Below are positions 14,090 through 25,244 of a DNA stretch of 64,000 nt, one piece after another. Origin of the DNA: Turnera subulata. Lineage: Eukaryota; Streptophyta; Magnoliopsida; Malpighiales; Passifloraceae. Location: NCBI GenBank assembly GCA_028386065.3, contig JAKUCV010003654.1:12813-76812 (forward strand), in the 5' to 3' direction. Every line of letters begins with the position of its first letter. The stretch's first letter is position 1. The notes beneath the pieces were generated by a model. The model searched no databases, had not been told where the DNA came from, and was given only the letters and a program-made list of their open reading frames with translations. The position numbers were made by a program, and so were the translations under genes.

Positions 14090-16980
14090 AATCATCCCCA
14101 TATTTGTGGAATCATCTAAGGTAGCATTTTACTTGGTGGATTTGGAGATTGCTCTTATGCATTGGTTCACTGGGCCATTGGTGCCATTGGGGCGTTATTG
14201 GTGCGCCATTGGTGAGCTATTGGTGCGATTTTTGAGTTTTGAGCTAAAATTTTTATTTTTGAGTTCTGAGCTGAAATTTTCTACACACACCAATAAAAAT
14301 CCAATCCAACTACCTCCAATATGTCAGATTTTTCTTAGATGTGGAAGTCCGACTTTTTATTTTTGGAACAATTAATATCCTGTAAATTGGGGAAAATAGA
14401 AAAGCACCTCAGATGACCTCAAAATGTCCGAGGAAGGCATCCAAAAATCCATATAAATCATCCCCATAATTTTGGAATCATCTTAGGTATCATTTGACAT
14501 GGTGGATTTGGAGATTGCTCTTTGTTGCGCCATTGGTGCGCTATTGGTGCGAGTTTTGAGTTTTGAGCAGAAATTTTGATTTTTGAATTTTGCGCTGAAA
14601 TTTTGTACTCAAACAAATAAAATTCCAGTGCAACTACCTGCAAAATTTCAGAATTTTCTGATATGTGGAAGTCCGACTTTTAAATTTTTGGAGCAATTAA
14701 AATCCCGTAAATCGGGAAAAATTGAAAAGCACCTCAGATGAGCTCAAAATGTCAGAGAAAGGCATCCAAAAATCCTTATAAATCATCCGCATATTTGTGG
14801 AATCATCTTAGGTTGCGTTTTACATGGTGGATTCGGAGATTGCTCTTATGCACTGGTTCACTGGGCCATTGGTGCGCTATTGGGGGCGCCCTAATGGTGC
14901 GCCATTGGTGCGATTTTTGAGTTTTGAGCTGAAATTTTGATTTTTGAATTTTGTGTTGAAATTTTGTACTCACACCAATAAAAATCCAGTCCAACTACGT
15001 GCAAAATTTCAGATGAGCTCAAAATCTCAAATTTGTACGCCATTGGAAGTCCGGCTTTTTATTTTTGGAAAAATTAAAATCCCGTAAATCGAAAAAAATG
15101 GAAAAGCACCTCAGATGAGCTCAAAATGTCCGAGGAAGGCATCCAAAAATCCTTATAAATCATCCCCATATTTTTGGAATCATCATAGGTAGCATTTGAC
15201 ATGGTGGATTTGGAGATTGCTTTTATGCATTGGTTCACGGTGCCATTGGGGCGCCATTGTTTCGCGATTGAGGCGCCGTTGGTGCCCTATTGGGTCGCCA
15301 CTGGTGTGATTTTTGAGTTTTGAGCTGAAATTTTGATTTTTGAGTTTTGAGCTGAAATTTTTAACACAAACCAATAAAAACCCTATCCAACTACCTGCAA
15401 AATTTTAGAATTTTCTGATATGTGGAAGTCCAACTTTTCGTTTTTGGAACAATTAAAATCCCGTAAATCGGGAAAAATGGAAAACCACCCAGATGAGCTC
15501 AGAATGTCCAGGGAAGGCATCCTAAAATCCTTATAAATCATCCCCAAATTTGTGGAATCATTTTAGGTAGCATTTGAAATGGTGGATTTGGATATTGCTC
15601 TTATGCGTTGGCTCACTAGGCCATTGGTGCGCCATTGGGGCGTTATTGGTGCACCATTGGTGAGCTATTGGTGCGATTTTTGAGTTTTGAGATGAAATTT
15701 TTATTTTTGAGTTCTGAGCTGAAATTTTGTACACACACCAATAAAAATCCAATCCAACAACCTCCAATATGTCAGATTTTTCTGAGATATGGAAGTCCGT
15801 TTTTCTATTATTGGAACAATTAAAATCCAACAAATCGGGAAAAATGGAAAAGCACCTTAGATGAGAACAAAATGTCCGGGGAAGCCATCCAAAAATCCTT
15901 ATAAATCATCCCCATATTTGTGGAATCATCTTAGGTATCATTTGACATGGTGGATTTGGAGATTGCTCATTGTTGCGCCGTTGGTGAGCTATTGGTGCGA
16001 TTTTTGAGTTTTGAACTGAAATTTTGATTTTTGAGTTTTGCGCTGAAATTTTGTACACACACGAATAAAAATTTAGTCCAACTACCTTAAAAATTTATGA
16101 TTTTTCTGAGAAGTGGAAGTCCGACTTTTAAATTTTTCGAACAATTAAAATCCCGTAAATCGGGAAAAATGGAAAAGCACCTCAGATGAGCTCAAACTGT
16201 CCGAGAAAGGCATCCAAAAATCCTTATAAGTCATCCGCATATTTGTCGAAACATCTTAGGTTGCATTTGACATGGTGGATTCGGAGATTGCTCTTATGCA
16301 CTGGTTCACTGGGCCATTGGTGAGCTATTGGGGCGCCATTGGTGCGATTTCTGAGTTTTGTGCTGAAATTTTGATTTTTGAGCTGAAATTTTGTACACAC
16401 ACCAATAAAAATCTAGTCCAACTACGTGCAAAATTTCAGATTTTTCTGAGATGTGGAAGTCCAACTTTTTATTTTTGGAAAAATTAAAATCCCGTATATC
16501 GAAAAAAATGGAAAAGCACCTCAGATGAGCTCAAAATGTCCGAGGAAGGAATCCAAAAATCCTTATAAATCATCCCCATATTTGTGGAATCATCATAGGT
16601 AGAATTTGACATGGTGGATTTGGAGATTGCTCTTATGCAATGGTTCATGGGGCCATTGGGGCGCCATTGGTGCACTATTGGGGCGCCACTGGTGCGATTT
16701 TTGAGTTTTGAGCTGAAATTTTGATTTTTAAGTTTTGAGCTGAAATTTTTAATGCAAAACAATAAAAATACTATCCAACTACCTGCAAAATTTCAGAATT
16801 TTCTGAGATGTGGAAGTCCGACTTTTCGTTTTTGGAACAATTAAAATCCCGTGAATCGGGAAAAATGGAAAAGCACCCCAGATGTGCTCAAAATGTCCAG
16901 GGAAGGCATCCAAAAATCCTTATAAACCATCCCCATATTTGTGGGATCGTCTTAGGTAGCATTTGAAATGGTGGATTTGG
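14090..16980 (+). repeat. Four-unit higher-order tandem pair, about 1.4 kb
   Basis: Two copies of a four-unit block lie at about 14,090-15,540 and 15,540-16,980. Shared variants are 'ggcgttattggtgc' with 'ggtgagctattgg' (14,191 and 15,640), 'attgct' followed by 'c(t/a)ttgttgcgcc', 'catccgcatatttgt' with 'ggtggattcggag' and 'ttatgcactggttcac' (14,786 and 16,236), 'aaaaattaaaatcccgta(a/t)' with 'atcgaaaaaaatgg', and 'gtggaagtcc(a/g)acttttcg'. The offset moves from about 1,449 to about 1,390 bp. Confidence 0.75.
15008..15050 (+). repeat. Scrambled unit joint inside satellite
   Basis: The expected passage from 'aaaatttcagat' into 'ttttctgagatgtggaag' is replaced by a jump to the next module ('cagatgagctcaaaat'), then 'ctcaaatttgtacgccattgg', before normal order resumes at 'aagtccgg'. 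The shared CAGAT at the first joint suggests a template switch or end-joining event at microhomology. Confidence 0.7.
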
Positions 16981-17364
16981 AGATTGCTCATACGCCTTGG
17001 TTCACTGGGCCATTGGGGAGCCATTGGTGCGCGATTGGGGCGCCAATGGTGCGATTTTTAAGTTTTGAGCTGAAACTTTGATTTTTGAGTTTTGAGCTGA
17101 AATTTTTTACACAAACCAATAAAAACCCAATCCAACTACCTGCAAAATTTCTGATTTTTCTGAGATGTGGAAGTCCGACTTTATATTTTTGGAACAATTA
17201 AAATCCCGTAAATCGGGAAAATTGGAAAAGCACCTCAGATGAGCTCAAAATGTCCGGGGAAGGCATCCAAAAATCCTTATAAACCATCCCCATATTTTTG
17301 GAAACATCATAGGTAGCATTTTACATGTTAGATTTGGAGATTGCTCTGACGCATTGGTTCACTG

Positions 17365-17421
17365 GGCCATTGGTGCGCTATTGGGGCGCCATTGGGGCGC
17401 TATTGGTACGCTATTGGTGCG
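17365..17421 (+). repeat. Inner 11-bp minisatellite of CCAAT boxes (example copy)
   Basis: Five ATTGG pentamers follow one another at exactly 11-bp spacing. They alternate 'gcgcc' and 'gcgct' before ATTGG, and one copy begins 'acgct'. ATTGG is the reverse complement of CCAAT, the NF-Y/CBF core. The same run occurs in almost every satellite unit with about two to eight copies, for example near 8,285-8,360, 28,320-28,400 and 57,300-57,385. It is the main source of unit length variation. Common variants GTGCACC, GTGTGCT and GTGAGCT look like decay of the CpG sites. Because 11 bp is not a multiple of three, three copies translate as an 11-residue pattern, which produces many spurious reading frames. 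Confidence 0.9.
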
Positions 17422-17474
17422 ATTTTTGAGTTTTGAGCTGAAATTTTAATTTTTGAGTTTTGAGCTGAAATTTT
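17421..17474 (+). repeat. Inner 27-bp A/T-tract duplication (example copy)
   Basis: Two adjacent 27-bp copies at 17,421-17,447 and 17,448-17,474 are each built as ATTTTTGAG, TTTTGAGCTG, AAATTTT. Units carry one copy (near 28,755), two copies (most units) or three (near 21,825-21,910, 30,485-30,565 and 32,275-32,357). T and A tracts recur about every 8-11 bp, an arrangement known to favour intrinsic DNA curvature. That effect is inferred here and not measured. Confidence 0.85.
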
Positions 17475-17571
17475 TTACACACACCAATAAAAACCCTATC
17501 CAACTACGTCCAAAATTTCAGAATTTTCTGAGACGTGGAAGTCTGACTTTTCGTTTTTGGAACAACTAAAA

Positions 17572-17586
17572 TCCCGTAAATCGGGA
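17572..17586. repeat. Conserved dyad TCCCG-TAAAT-CGGGA (example copy)
   Basis: Five-base arms around a five-base AT loop, flanked on both sides by AAAAT-type sequence. The motif recurs in most satellite units, for example near 4,669, 9,885, 21,998, 24,350, 41,840 and 57,100. Variants with a four-base loop keep both arms (near 7,469, 10,641, 17,932 and 22,686). Decayed forms such as CGTAAATTGGG are common too. It could be a protein-binding site or a weak cruciform. The role is unknown. Confidence 0.75.
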
Positions 17587-20500
17587 AAAATGGAAAAGCA
17601 CCCCAGATGAGCTCAAAATGTCGATGGAAGGCATCCAAAAATCCTTATAAATCATCCCCATATTTGTGGAATCATCTTAGGTAGCATTTGAAATGGTGGA
17701 TTTGGAGATTGCTCATACGCATTGGTTCACTGGGCCATTGGGGCGCCATTGGTGCGCCATTGGGGCACCAATGGTGCGATTTTTAAGTTTTGAGCTGAAA
17801 CTTTGATTTTTGAGTTTTGAGCTGAAATTTTTTACACAAACCAATAAAAACCCAATCCAACTACCTGCGAAATTTCAGAATTTTCCGAGATGTGGAAGTT
17901 CGACTTTTCATTTTGTGAACAATTAAAATCCCGTAATCGGGAAAAATGGAAAAGAACCCCATATGAGCACAAAATGTCCGGGAACGGCATCCAAAAATCC
18001 TTATAAATCTTCCCCATATTTTTGGATTCATCTTATGTAGCATTTGGCATGGTGGATTTGGAGATTGCTCATTGGTGCGCCATTGCTGAGCCATTGGTGC
18101 AATAATGGTACGATTTTTGAATTTTGAGCAGAAATTTTGATTTTTGGATTTTGTGCTGAAATTTTGTACACACACCAATAAAACTCCAGTCCAACTACCT
18201 GCAAAATTTCAGATTTTTCTGAGAAGTGGAAGTCCAACTTTTCGTTTTTGGAACAATTAAAATCCTGCAAATCGGGAAAAGTGGAAAAGCACCTCAGATG
18301 AGCTCAAAATGTCCGGGGAAGGCTTCCAAAAATTCTTATAAATCATCCCCATTTTTTTGGAATCATCTTAGGTAGCATTTGACATGGTGGATTTGGTGAT
18401 TTCTCTGACGCATTGGTTCACTGGGCCATTGGTGCGCTACTGGGGCGCCATTGGGGCGCTACTGGTGCGCTATTGGTGCGCCATTGGTGCGATTTTTGAG
18501 TTTTGAGCTGAAATTTTGATTTTTAAGTTTTGAGCTGAAATTTTGTACGCACACCAATAAAGAACCAATCCCATTATCTGCAAAATTTCAAATTTTTCTG
18601 AGACGTGGAAGTCCGACTTTTTATTTTTGGAACAATTAAACTACCGTAAATCGGGAAAAATGGAAAAGCACCTCAGATGACCTCAAAATGTCCGAGGAAG
18701 CCATCCAAAAATCCTTATAAATCATCCCCATATTTGTGGAATCATCCTAGGTGGCATTTGACATGGTGGATTTGGAGAATGCTCATTGGTGCGCCATTGG
18801 AGCGCTATTGGTGCGATTTTTGAGTTTTGACCTGACACGAATAAAAATCCAGTCCAACTACCTGCAAAATTTCAGATTTTTATGAGATGTGGAAATCAAA
18901 CTTTTTAATTTTTGGAACAATTAAAATCGCGTAAATAGGGAAAAATTTAAAAGCACCTCAAATGAGCTCAAAATTTCCCGGGAAGGCATCCAAAAATCCT
19001 TATAAATCATCCCCATATTTGTGGAACCATCTTAGGTAGCATTTGACATGGTGGATTTGGACATTGCTCTTATGCATTGGTTCACTGGGCCGTTGGTGCG
19101 CTATTGGTGCGCTATTGGCGCCCTATTGGTGTGCCATTGGTGAGATTTTTGAGTTTTGAGCTGAAAATTTGAATTTTGAGTTTTGAGCTGAAATTTTGTA
19201 CACACACCGATAAAAATCCAGTCCAACTACCTGCAAAATTTTAGATTTTTTTGAGATGTGGAATTCTGACTTTTTATTTTTGGAATAATTTAAATCCCGT
19301 AATTCTAAAAAAATGGAAAAGCCCCTCAGATGAGCTCAAAATGTCCGAGGAAGGGATGCAAAAATCCTTATAAATCGTCCCCATATTTGTGGAATCATCA
19401 TAGGTAGCATTTGACATGGTGGATTTGGAGATTTCTCTTATGCATTGGTTCACGGGGCCAATGGGGCGCCATTGTTGCGCGTTTGGGGCGCCGTTGGTGC
19501 GATTTTTGAGTTTTGAACTGAAATTTTGATTTTTGAGTTTTGAGCTGAAATTTTTTACACAAACCAATAAAAACCCTATCCAACTACCTGCAAAATTTCA
19601 TAATTTTCTGAGAAGTGGAAGTCCGACTTTTCGTTTTTGGAACAATTAAAATGGAAAAGCACCACAGAAGACCTCAAAATGTCCGAGGAAACCATCCAAA
19701 AATCCTTATAAATCATCCCCATATTTGTGGAATCAACTTAGGTGGCATTTGACATGGTGGTTTGGGAGATTGCTCATTGGTGCGCCATTGGAGCGCTATT
19801 GGTGCGATTTTTGAGTTTTGAGCTTAAATTTTGTACACATACGAATAAAAATCCAGTTCAACTACCTGGAAAATTTCAGATTTTTCTGAAATGTGGAAAT
19901 CAGACTTTTTAATTCCTGGGAAAATTAAAATCCCGTAAAGAGGGAAAAATTTAGAAGCACCTCAGATGAGCTCAAAATGTCCGGGAAAGGCATCCAAAAA
20001 TTCTTATAAATCATCCCCATATTTGTGGAACCATCTTAGGTTGCATTTGACATGGTGGATTTGGAGATTGCTCTTATGCATTGGTTCACTGGGCCACTGG
20101 TGCGCTATTGGGCCACTATTGGTGCGCTATTGGCGTCCTATTGGTCTGCCATTGGTGCGATTTTTGAGTTTTGAGCTGAAATTTTAATTTTTGTTTTTTG
20201 AGATGAAATTTTGTACAGACACCAGTAAAACTAGTCTCCAACTACGTGCAAAATTTCAGATTTTTCTGAGATGTGGAAGTCTGACTTTTTACTTTTGGAA
20301 CAATTAAAATCCCGTAAATCTAAAAAAATGGAAAAGCACCTCAGAAGAGCTCAAAATGTCCGAGGAACGCATCCAAAAATCCTTATAAATCATCTCCATA
20401 TTTTTGGAATCATCATAGGTAGCATTTGACATGGTGGATTTGGAGATTGCTCTTACGCATTGGTTCACGGGGCCATTGGGGCGCCATTGTTGCGTGATTG

Positions 20501-23500
20501 GGGCGTCATTGGTGCGATTTTTGAGTTTTGAGCTGAAATTTTGATTTTTAAGTTCTGAGCTGAAATTTTTTACACAAACCAATAAAAACCCTATTCAACT
20601 ACCTGAAAATTTCAGAATTTTCTGAGATGTGGAAGTCCGACTTTTCGTTTTTGGAACAATTAAAATCCCGCAGATCGGGAAAAGTGGAAAAGCACCTCAA
20701 ATGAGCTCAAAATGTCCGGGGAAGGCATCCAAAAATCTTTATAAATCATCCCCATATTTGTGGAACCATCTTAGGTAGCATTTTACATGGTGGATTTTGA
20801 GATTGCTCTTTCGTGCGCCATTGGTGCGCTATTGGTGCGATGTTTGAGTTTTGAGCAGAAATTTGCTTTTTTGAGTTTCGAGCTGAATTTTTCTACACAC
20901 ACCAATAAAAATCCGCTCCAACAACCTGCAAAATTTCAGATTTTTCTGAGAAGTGGAAGTCCGAATTTTTATTTTTGGAACAATTAAAATGCCATAAATC
21001 GGGAAAAATGGAAAAGCAACTCAGATGACCTCAAAATGTCCGCGGAAGCCATCCAAAAATCCATATAAATCATCCCAATATTTGTGGAATCATCTTAGGT
21101 GGCATTTGACATGGTGGATTTGGAGATTGTTCATTGGTGCGCCATTGGAGCGCTATTGGTGCGATTTTTGAGTTTTGAGCTGAAATTTTGTACACACACG
21201 AATAAAAATCCAGTCCAACTACCTGCAAAATTTCAAATTTTTCTGAGATGTGGAAATCAAACTTTTTAATTCTTGGATAAAATAAAATCCCGTAAATAGG
21301 GAAAAAATTAAAAGCACCTCAGAAGAGCTCAAAATGTCCGGGGAAGGCTTCCAAAAACCCTTATACATCATCCCCATATTTGTGGACAATTGACATGGTG
21401 GATTTGGAGAATGCTCATTGGTGCGCCATTGGTGACCTAATGGTGCGATTTCTGAGTTTCGAGTTGAATTTTGATTTTTGGGTTTTCAGCTGAAATTTTG
21501 TACACACACTAATAAAAATCCAGTCCAACTGCCTGCAAAATTTCAGATTTTTCTGAGAAGTGGAAGTCCGACTTTATATTTTTGGAACAATTAAAATCCC
21601 GTAAATCGGGAAAAATGGAAAAGCACTTCAGATGAGCTCAAAATGTCCGGGGAAGGCATCCAAAAATCCTTATAAATGATCCCCATATTTGTGGAATCAT
21701 CATAGGTAGCATTTTACACGGTGGATTTGGAGATTACTCTTATGCATTGGTTCACTGGGCCATTGGTGTGCTACTGGGGCGCCATTGGTGCGCTATTGGG
21801 GCGCGAATGGGGCGCGATTAGTGCGATTTTTGAGTTTTGAGTTTTGAGCTGAAATTTTGATTTTTGAGTTTCGAGCTGAAATTTTGATTTTTGGGTTTTG
21901 AGCTGAAATTTTGTACACACAGAAATAAAAATCCAGTCAAACCACCTGCAAAATTTCAGATTTTTCTGAGAAGTGGAAGTCCGACTTTGTATTTTTGGAA
22001 CAATTAAAATCCCGTAAATCGGGAAAAAAGGAAAAGCACCTCAGATGAGCTCAAAATGTCCGGGGAAGGCATCCAAAAATCCTTACGTGGAATTTTACAT
22101 GGTGGATGTGGACATTGCACTTATGCATTGGTTCACTAGGCCAATGGTGCGCTATTGGTGCGCCATTGGTGAGCCATTGGTGCGCTATTAATTTGATTTT
22201 TGAGTTTTGAGCTGAAATTTTGATTTTTGAGTTTTGAGATGAAACTTTTTACACAAACCAATAAAAACCCTCTCCAACTACCTACATAATTTCAGAATTT
22301 TCTGAGAAGTGGAAGTCCAACTTTTTGATTTTGGAACAATTAAAATTCTGTAAATCGGGAAAAATAGAAAAGCACCACAGACGAGCTCAAAATGTCCAGG
22401 GAAGGCATCCAAAAATCCTTATAAATCATCCCCATACTCGTGGAATCTTCTTAGGTAGCATTTGACATGGTGGATTTGGAGATTGCTCATACGCATTGCT
22501 TCACTGGGCCATTGGGGCGCCAATGGTGCGATTTCTATGTTTTGAGCAGAACTTTTAATTTTTGAGATTTGAGCTAAAAATTTTTACGCAAAACAATAAA
22601 AACCCAATCAAACTACCTGCAAAATTTCAGAATTTTCTGAGATTTGGAAGTTCGACTTTTCATTTTTGGAACAATTAAAATCCCGTAATCGGGAAAAATG
22701 GAAAAGCACCCCATATGAGCTCAAAATGTCCGGGGACGGCATCCAAAATTCCTTACAAATAATCCCCATATTTTTGGAATCATCTTATGTAGCATTTGAC
22801 ATGGTTGATTTGGGGCGCCATTGGTGCGCTATTGGTGCGATTTCTGAGTTTTGTGCTGAAATTTTGTACACACACGAATAAAAATACAATCCAACTACCT
22901 GCAAATTTTCAGATTTTATGAGATTTGGAAGTCCGACCTTTTGTTTCTGGAACAATTAATATCTCGTAAATTGGAAAAAATGGAAAAGCACCTTAGATGA
23001 GCTCAAAATGTCCGGGGAAGGCATCCAAAAATCCTTATAAATCATCCCCATTTTTGTGGAATCATCTTAGGTAGCATCTGACATGGTGGATTTGGAGATT
23101 GCTCTGAAGCATTGGTTCACTGGGCCATTGGTGCGCTATTGGGGCGCCAATGGGGCGCCAATGGTGCGCTATTGGTGCGATTTTTGTGTTTTGAGCTGAA
23201 TTTTTTAATTTTTGATTTTTGAGCTGATATTTTGTACACTCGCCAAAAACATACCAATCCAACTACCTGCAAAATTTCAGATTTTTTTGAGACGTGGAAG
23301 TCCGATTATTTATTTTTGGAACAAGTAAAATCCCGCAGATCGGAAAAAAATGGAAAAACACCTCAGATGAGCTTAGAATGTCAGGGGAAGGCATCCAAAA
23401 ATCCTTATAAATAATCCCCATATCTGTGTAATCATCATAGGTAGCATTTTACATGGTGGATTTGGAGATTGCTCTTATGCATTGGTTCACTGGGCCATTG

Positions 23501-24896
23501 GTGCGTTGTTGGGGCGCCTTTGGGGCGCCATTGGTGCGCTATTGGTGCCCCATTTGTGCGATTTTTGGGTTTTGCGCTGAAATTATGATTTTTTATTTTA
23601 TGGCTGAAAGTTTGTACACACACCAATAAAACTCCAATCCATCTACCTGCAAAATTTCAGATTTTTCTGAGAAGTGGAAGTCCGATTTTATATTTTTGGA
23701 ACAATTAAAATCCCGCAAATCGGGAAAAATAGAAAAGCACCTCAGATGAGCTCAAAATGTCCGGGGAAGGCATCCAAAAATCCTTAGGTGGAATTTTACA
23801 CGGTGGATTTGGACATTGCACTTCTGCATTGGTTCACAGGGCCATTGGTGCGCCACTGGTGAGCCATTGGTGCGCTATTAGGCCGCCATTAGTTTGATTT
23901 TTGAGTTTTGAGCCGAAATTTTGTACACACACCAATAAATATTCAGTCCAACTACCGGAAAAATTTCACATTTTTCTGAGATGTGGAAGTCCGACATTAT
24001 ATTTTTGGAACAATTAAAATCCCGTAAATCGGGAAAAATGGAAAAGCACCTCAGATGAGCTCAAAATGTCCGGGGAAGGCCTCCAAAAATCGTTATATAC
24101 CATCCCCATATTTTTAGAATCATCATAGGTAGCATTTTACATGGTGTACTTGGAGATTGCTCTGACGCATTGGTTCACTGGGCCATTGGTACGCTATTGG
24201 GCCGCCATTGGTGCGCTTTTGGAGTTTTGAGCTGAAATTTTGTTCGCGGGCCAATAAAAATTCAATCCAACTACCTGAAAAATTTTAATTTTTTCTGAGA
24301 AGTGGAAGTCCGACTTTTTATATTTGGAACAATTAAAATCCCGTAAATCGGGAAAAATGGAAAAGCACCTCAGATGAGCTCAAAATGTCCGGGGAAGGCA
24401 TCCAAAATCGTTATAAATCATCCCCATATTTTTGAAATCTTCTTAGGTAGCATTTGACGTGGTGGAATTGGAGATTGCTCTTATGCATTGGTTCACTGTG
24501 CCATTGGTGCGCTTTTGGGGCGACATTGGTGCTCTATTGGGTCGCTATTGGGGCGCCACTGGTGCGATTTGTGTGTTTTAAGCTGAAATTTTAATTTTTG
24601 AGTTTTGAGGTGAAATTTTGTACACACACCAATAGAAATCCAATCCAGATACCTGCAAGATTTTTCTGAGATGTGGAAGTCTGATTTTTTATTTTTGGAA
24701 CTATTAAAATCCCGTAAATCGGGAAAAATGGAAAAGCACCTCAGATGTCCTCAAAATGCCCAAGGAAGGCATCAAAAAATCCTTATAAATCATCCCTATA
24801 TTTGTGGATTCATCTTAGGTAGGATTTAACGTGGTGGATTTGGAGATTGCTCATTGGTGCGCCACTGGGGCGCTACTGGTGCGCCATTGGGGCGCT

Positions 24897-24901
24897 ATTG
24901 G
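24897..24901. repeat. Left target-site duplication ATTGG
   Basis: ATTGG lies directly left of the TRIM and is repeated directly right of it at 25,245-25,249. A 5-bp duplication is what LTR-element integrases of plants make. It falls inside an 11-bp CCAAT-box copy. Confidence 0.85.
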
Positions 24902-25014
24902 TGTGACGGAATCCCACATCGGAAAGGAAGGGGAAGGTCTTGGGCCATATATACAGGGGGGCTGCACACCCCACTAGGTTGACCTTTTGGGGAGAGGGTA
25001 ATGACCCCGTGACA
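24902..25014 (+). repeat. TRIM left LTR, 113 bp
   Basis: Starts TGTGACGGAATCCCACATCG and ends CCCGTGACA. It contains ATATATA at 24,947-24,953, a likely TATA box for the element's transcript. It differs from the right LTR at three positions only. Confidence 0.88.
24947..24953 (+). promoter_or_regulatory. TATA-like box in the TRIM LTR
   Basis: ATATATA lies about 45 bp into the LTR, within 'gggccatatatacagggg'. The same sequence is kept in the right LTR (25,177-25,183). Its place fits a U3 promoter with the transcript starting inside the LTR. No expression evidence is available here. Confidence 0.5.
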
Positions 25015-25016
25015 AG

Positions 25017-25029
25017 TGGTAGCGGAGCC
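25017..25029 (+). promoter_or_regulatory. TRIM primer-binding-site-like sequence
   Basis: TGGTAGCGGAGCC lies two bases after the left LTR. It matches the usual plant tRNA-Met primer-site pattern TGGTATCAGAGCC at 11 of 13 positions. The position is exactly where reverse transcription of an LTR element is primed. Confidence 0.7.
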
Positions 25030-25094
25030 GACCCGACCCAACTCCAATGTCACGCCAAGCGCACCGTGGGGACGGAGTAGGCAGGGTGCCCGGT

Positions 25095-25114
25095 CGACGA
25101 CGGGGGCGTCGTCG
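25095..25114. other. GC-rich hairpin inside the TRIM
   Basis: Perfect 7-base arms CGACGAC and GTCGTCG surround a six-base loop GGGGGC. In an element without genes, a strong RNA hairpin could matter for dimerisation or packaging of its RNA. That role is conjecture. Confidence 0.55.
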
Positions 25115-25119
25115 GATTC

Positions 25120-25130
25120 GGTGGGGGAGA
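25120..25130 (+). promoter_or_regulatory. TRIM polypurine-tract-like sequence
   Basis: GGTGGGGGAGA, mostly purine, ends one base before the right LTR. It is in the position where plus-strand DNA synthesis of an LTR element is primed. Confidence 0.65.
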
Positions 25131-25131
25131 A

Positions 25132-25244
25132 TGTGACGGAATCCCACATCGGAAAGGAAGGGTAAGGTCTTGGGCCATATATACAGGGGAGCTGCACACC
25201 CCACTAGGTTGACCATTTGGGGAGAGGGTAATGACCCCGTGACA
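25132..25244 (+). repeat. TRIM right LTR, 113 bp
   Basis: Same length as the left LTR. The three mismatches are GGGGAAGG against GGGTAAGG, CAGGGGGG against CAGGGGAG, and GACCTTTTGG against GACCATTTGG. The right target duplication ATTGG follows at 25,245-25,249. Confidence 0.88.

Larger units (their letters stand above)
17231..17598 (+). repeat. Representative satellite unit (368 bp)
   Basis: This unit is given as a reference for the module map. It starts at 'cacctcagatgagctc' and ends just before the next 'caccccagatgagctc'. It holds the conserved block with 'ccttataaaccatcc', then 'ggtagcattttacatg', an 11-mer run at 17,365-17,421, two 27-bp modules at 17,421-17,474, the 'acacacaccaataaaaac' block, 'ctgagacgtggaagtc' and the dyad at 17,572-17,586. 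The start point is arbitrary, as for any tandem repeat. Neighbouring units differ by point changes and by the number of 11-mers. By eye, adjacent units commonly differ at roughly one position in ten or more. Confidence 0.9.
24902..25244 (+). mobile_element. Complete TRIM (miniature LTR retrotransposon), 343 bp
   Basis: Two 113-bp direct repeats (24,902-25,014 and 25,132-25,244) start TGTGACGG and end CCGTGACA. They enclose only 117 bp and are flanked by a perfect 5-bp duplication ATTGG. After the left LTR comes TGGTAGCGGAGCC, close to the tRNA-Met primer-site pattern TGGTATCAGAGCC. Just before the right LTR is a purine tract, GGTGGGGGAGA. With no coding capacity, this fits the TRIM class, which is mobilised in trans by other LTR elements. 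It is far more GC-rich than the satellite around it. The LTRs are aligned without gaps and differ at three sites. The minus-strand frames that cross it overlap each other and run into satellite, so they are not genes. Confidence 0.9.

Noticed and set aside
24895..25216. Two proline- and arginine-rich minus-strand frames across the TRIM
   Set aside because: They overlap in different frames, include both LTRs and run into satellite. GC-rich sequence simply lacks stops. The element carries no protein similarity.
24902..25244. Cassandra-type TRIM carrying a 5S rRNA gene
   Set aside because: Each LTR is only 113 bp, too short to hold a 5S gene of about 120 bp, and I see no 5S internal control sequences in it.
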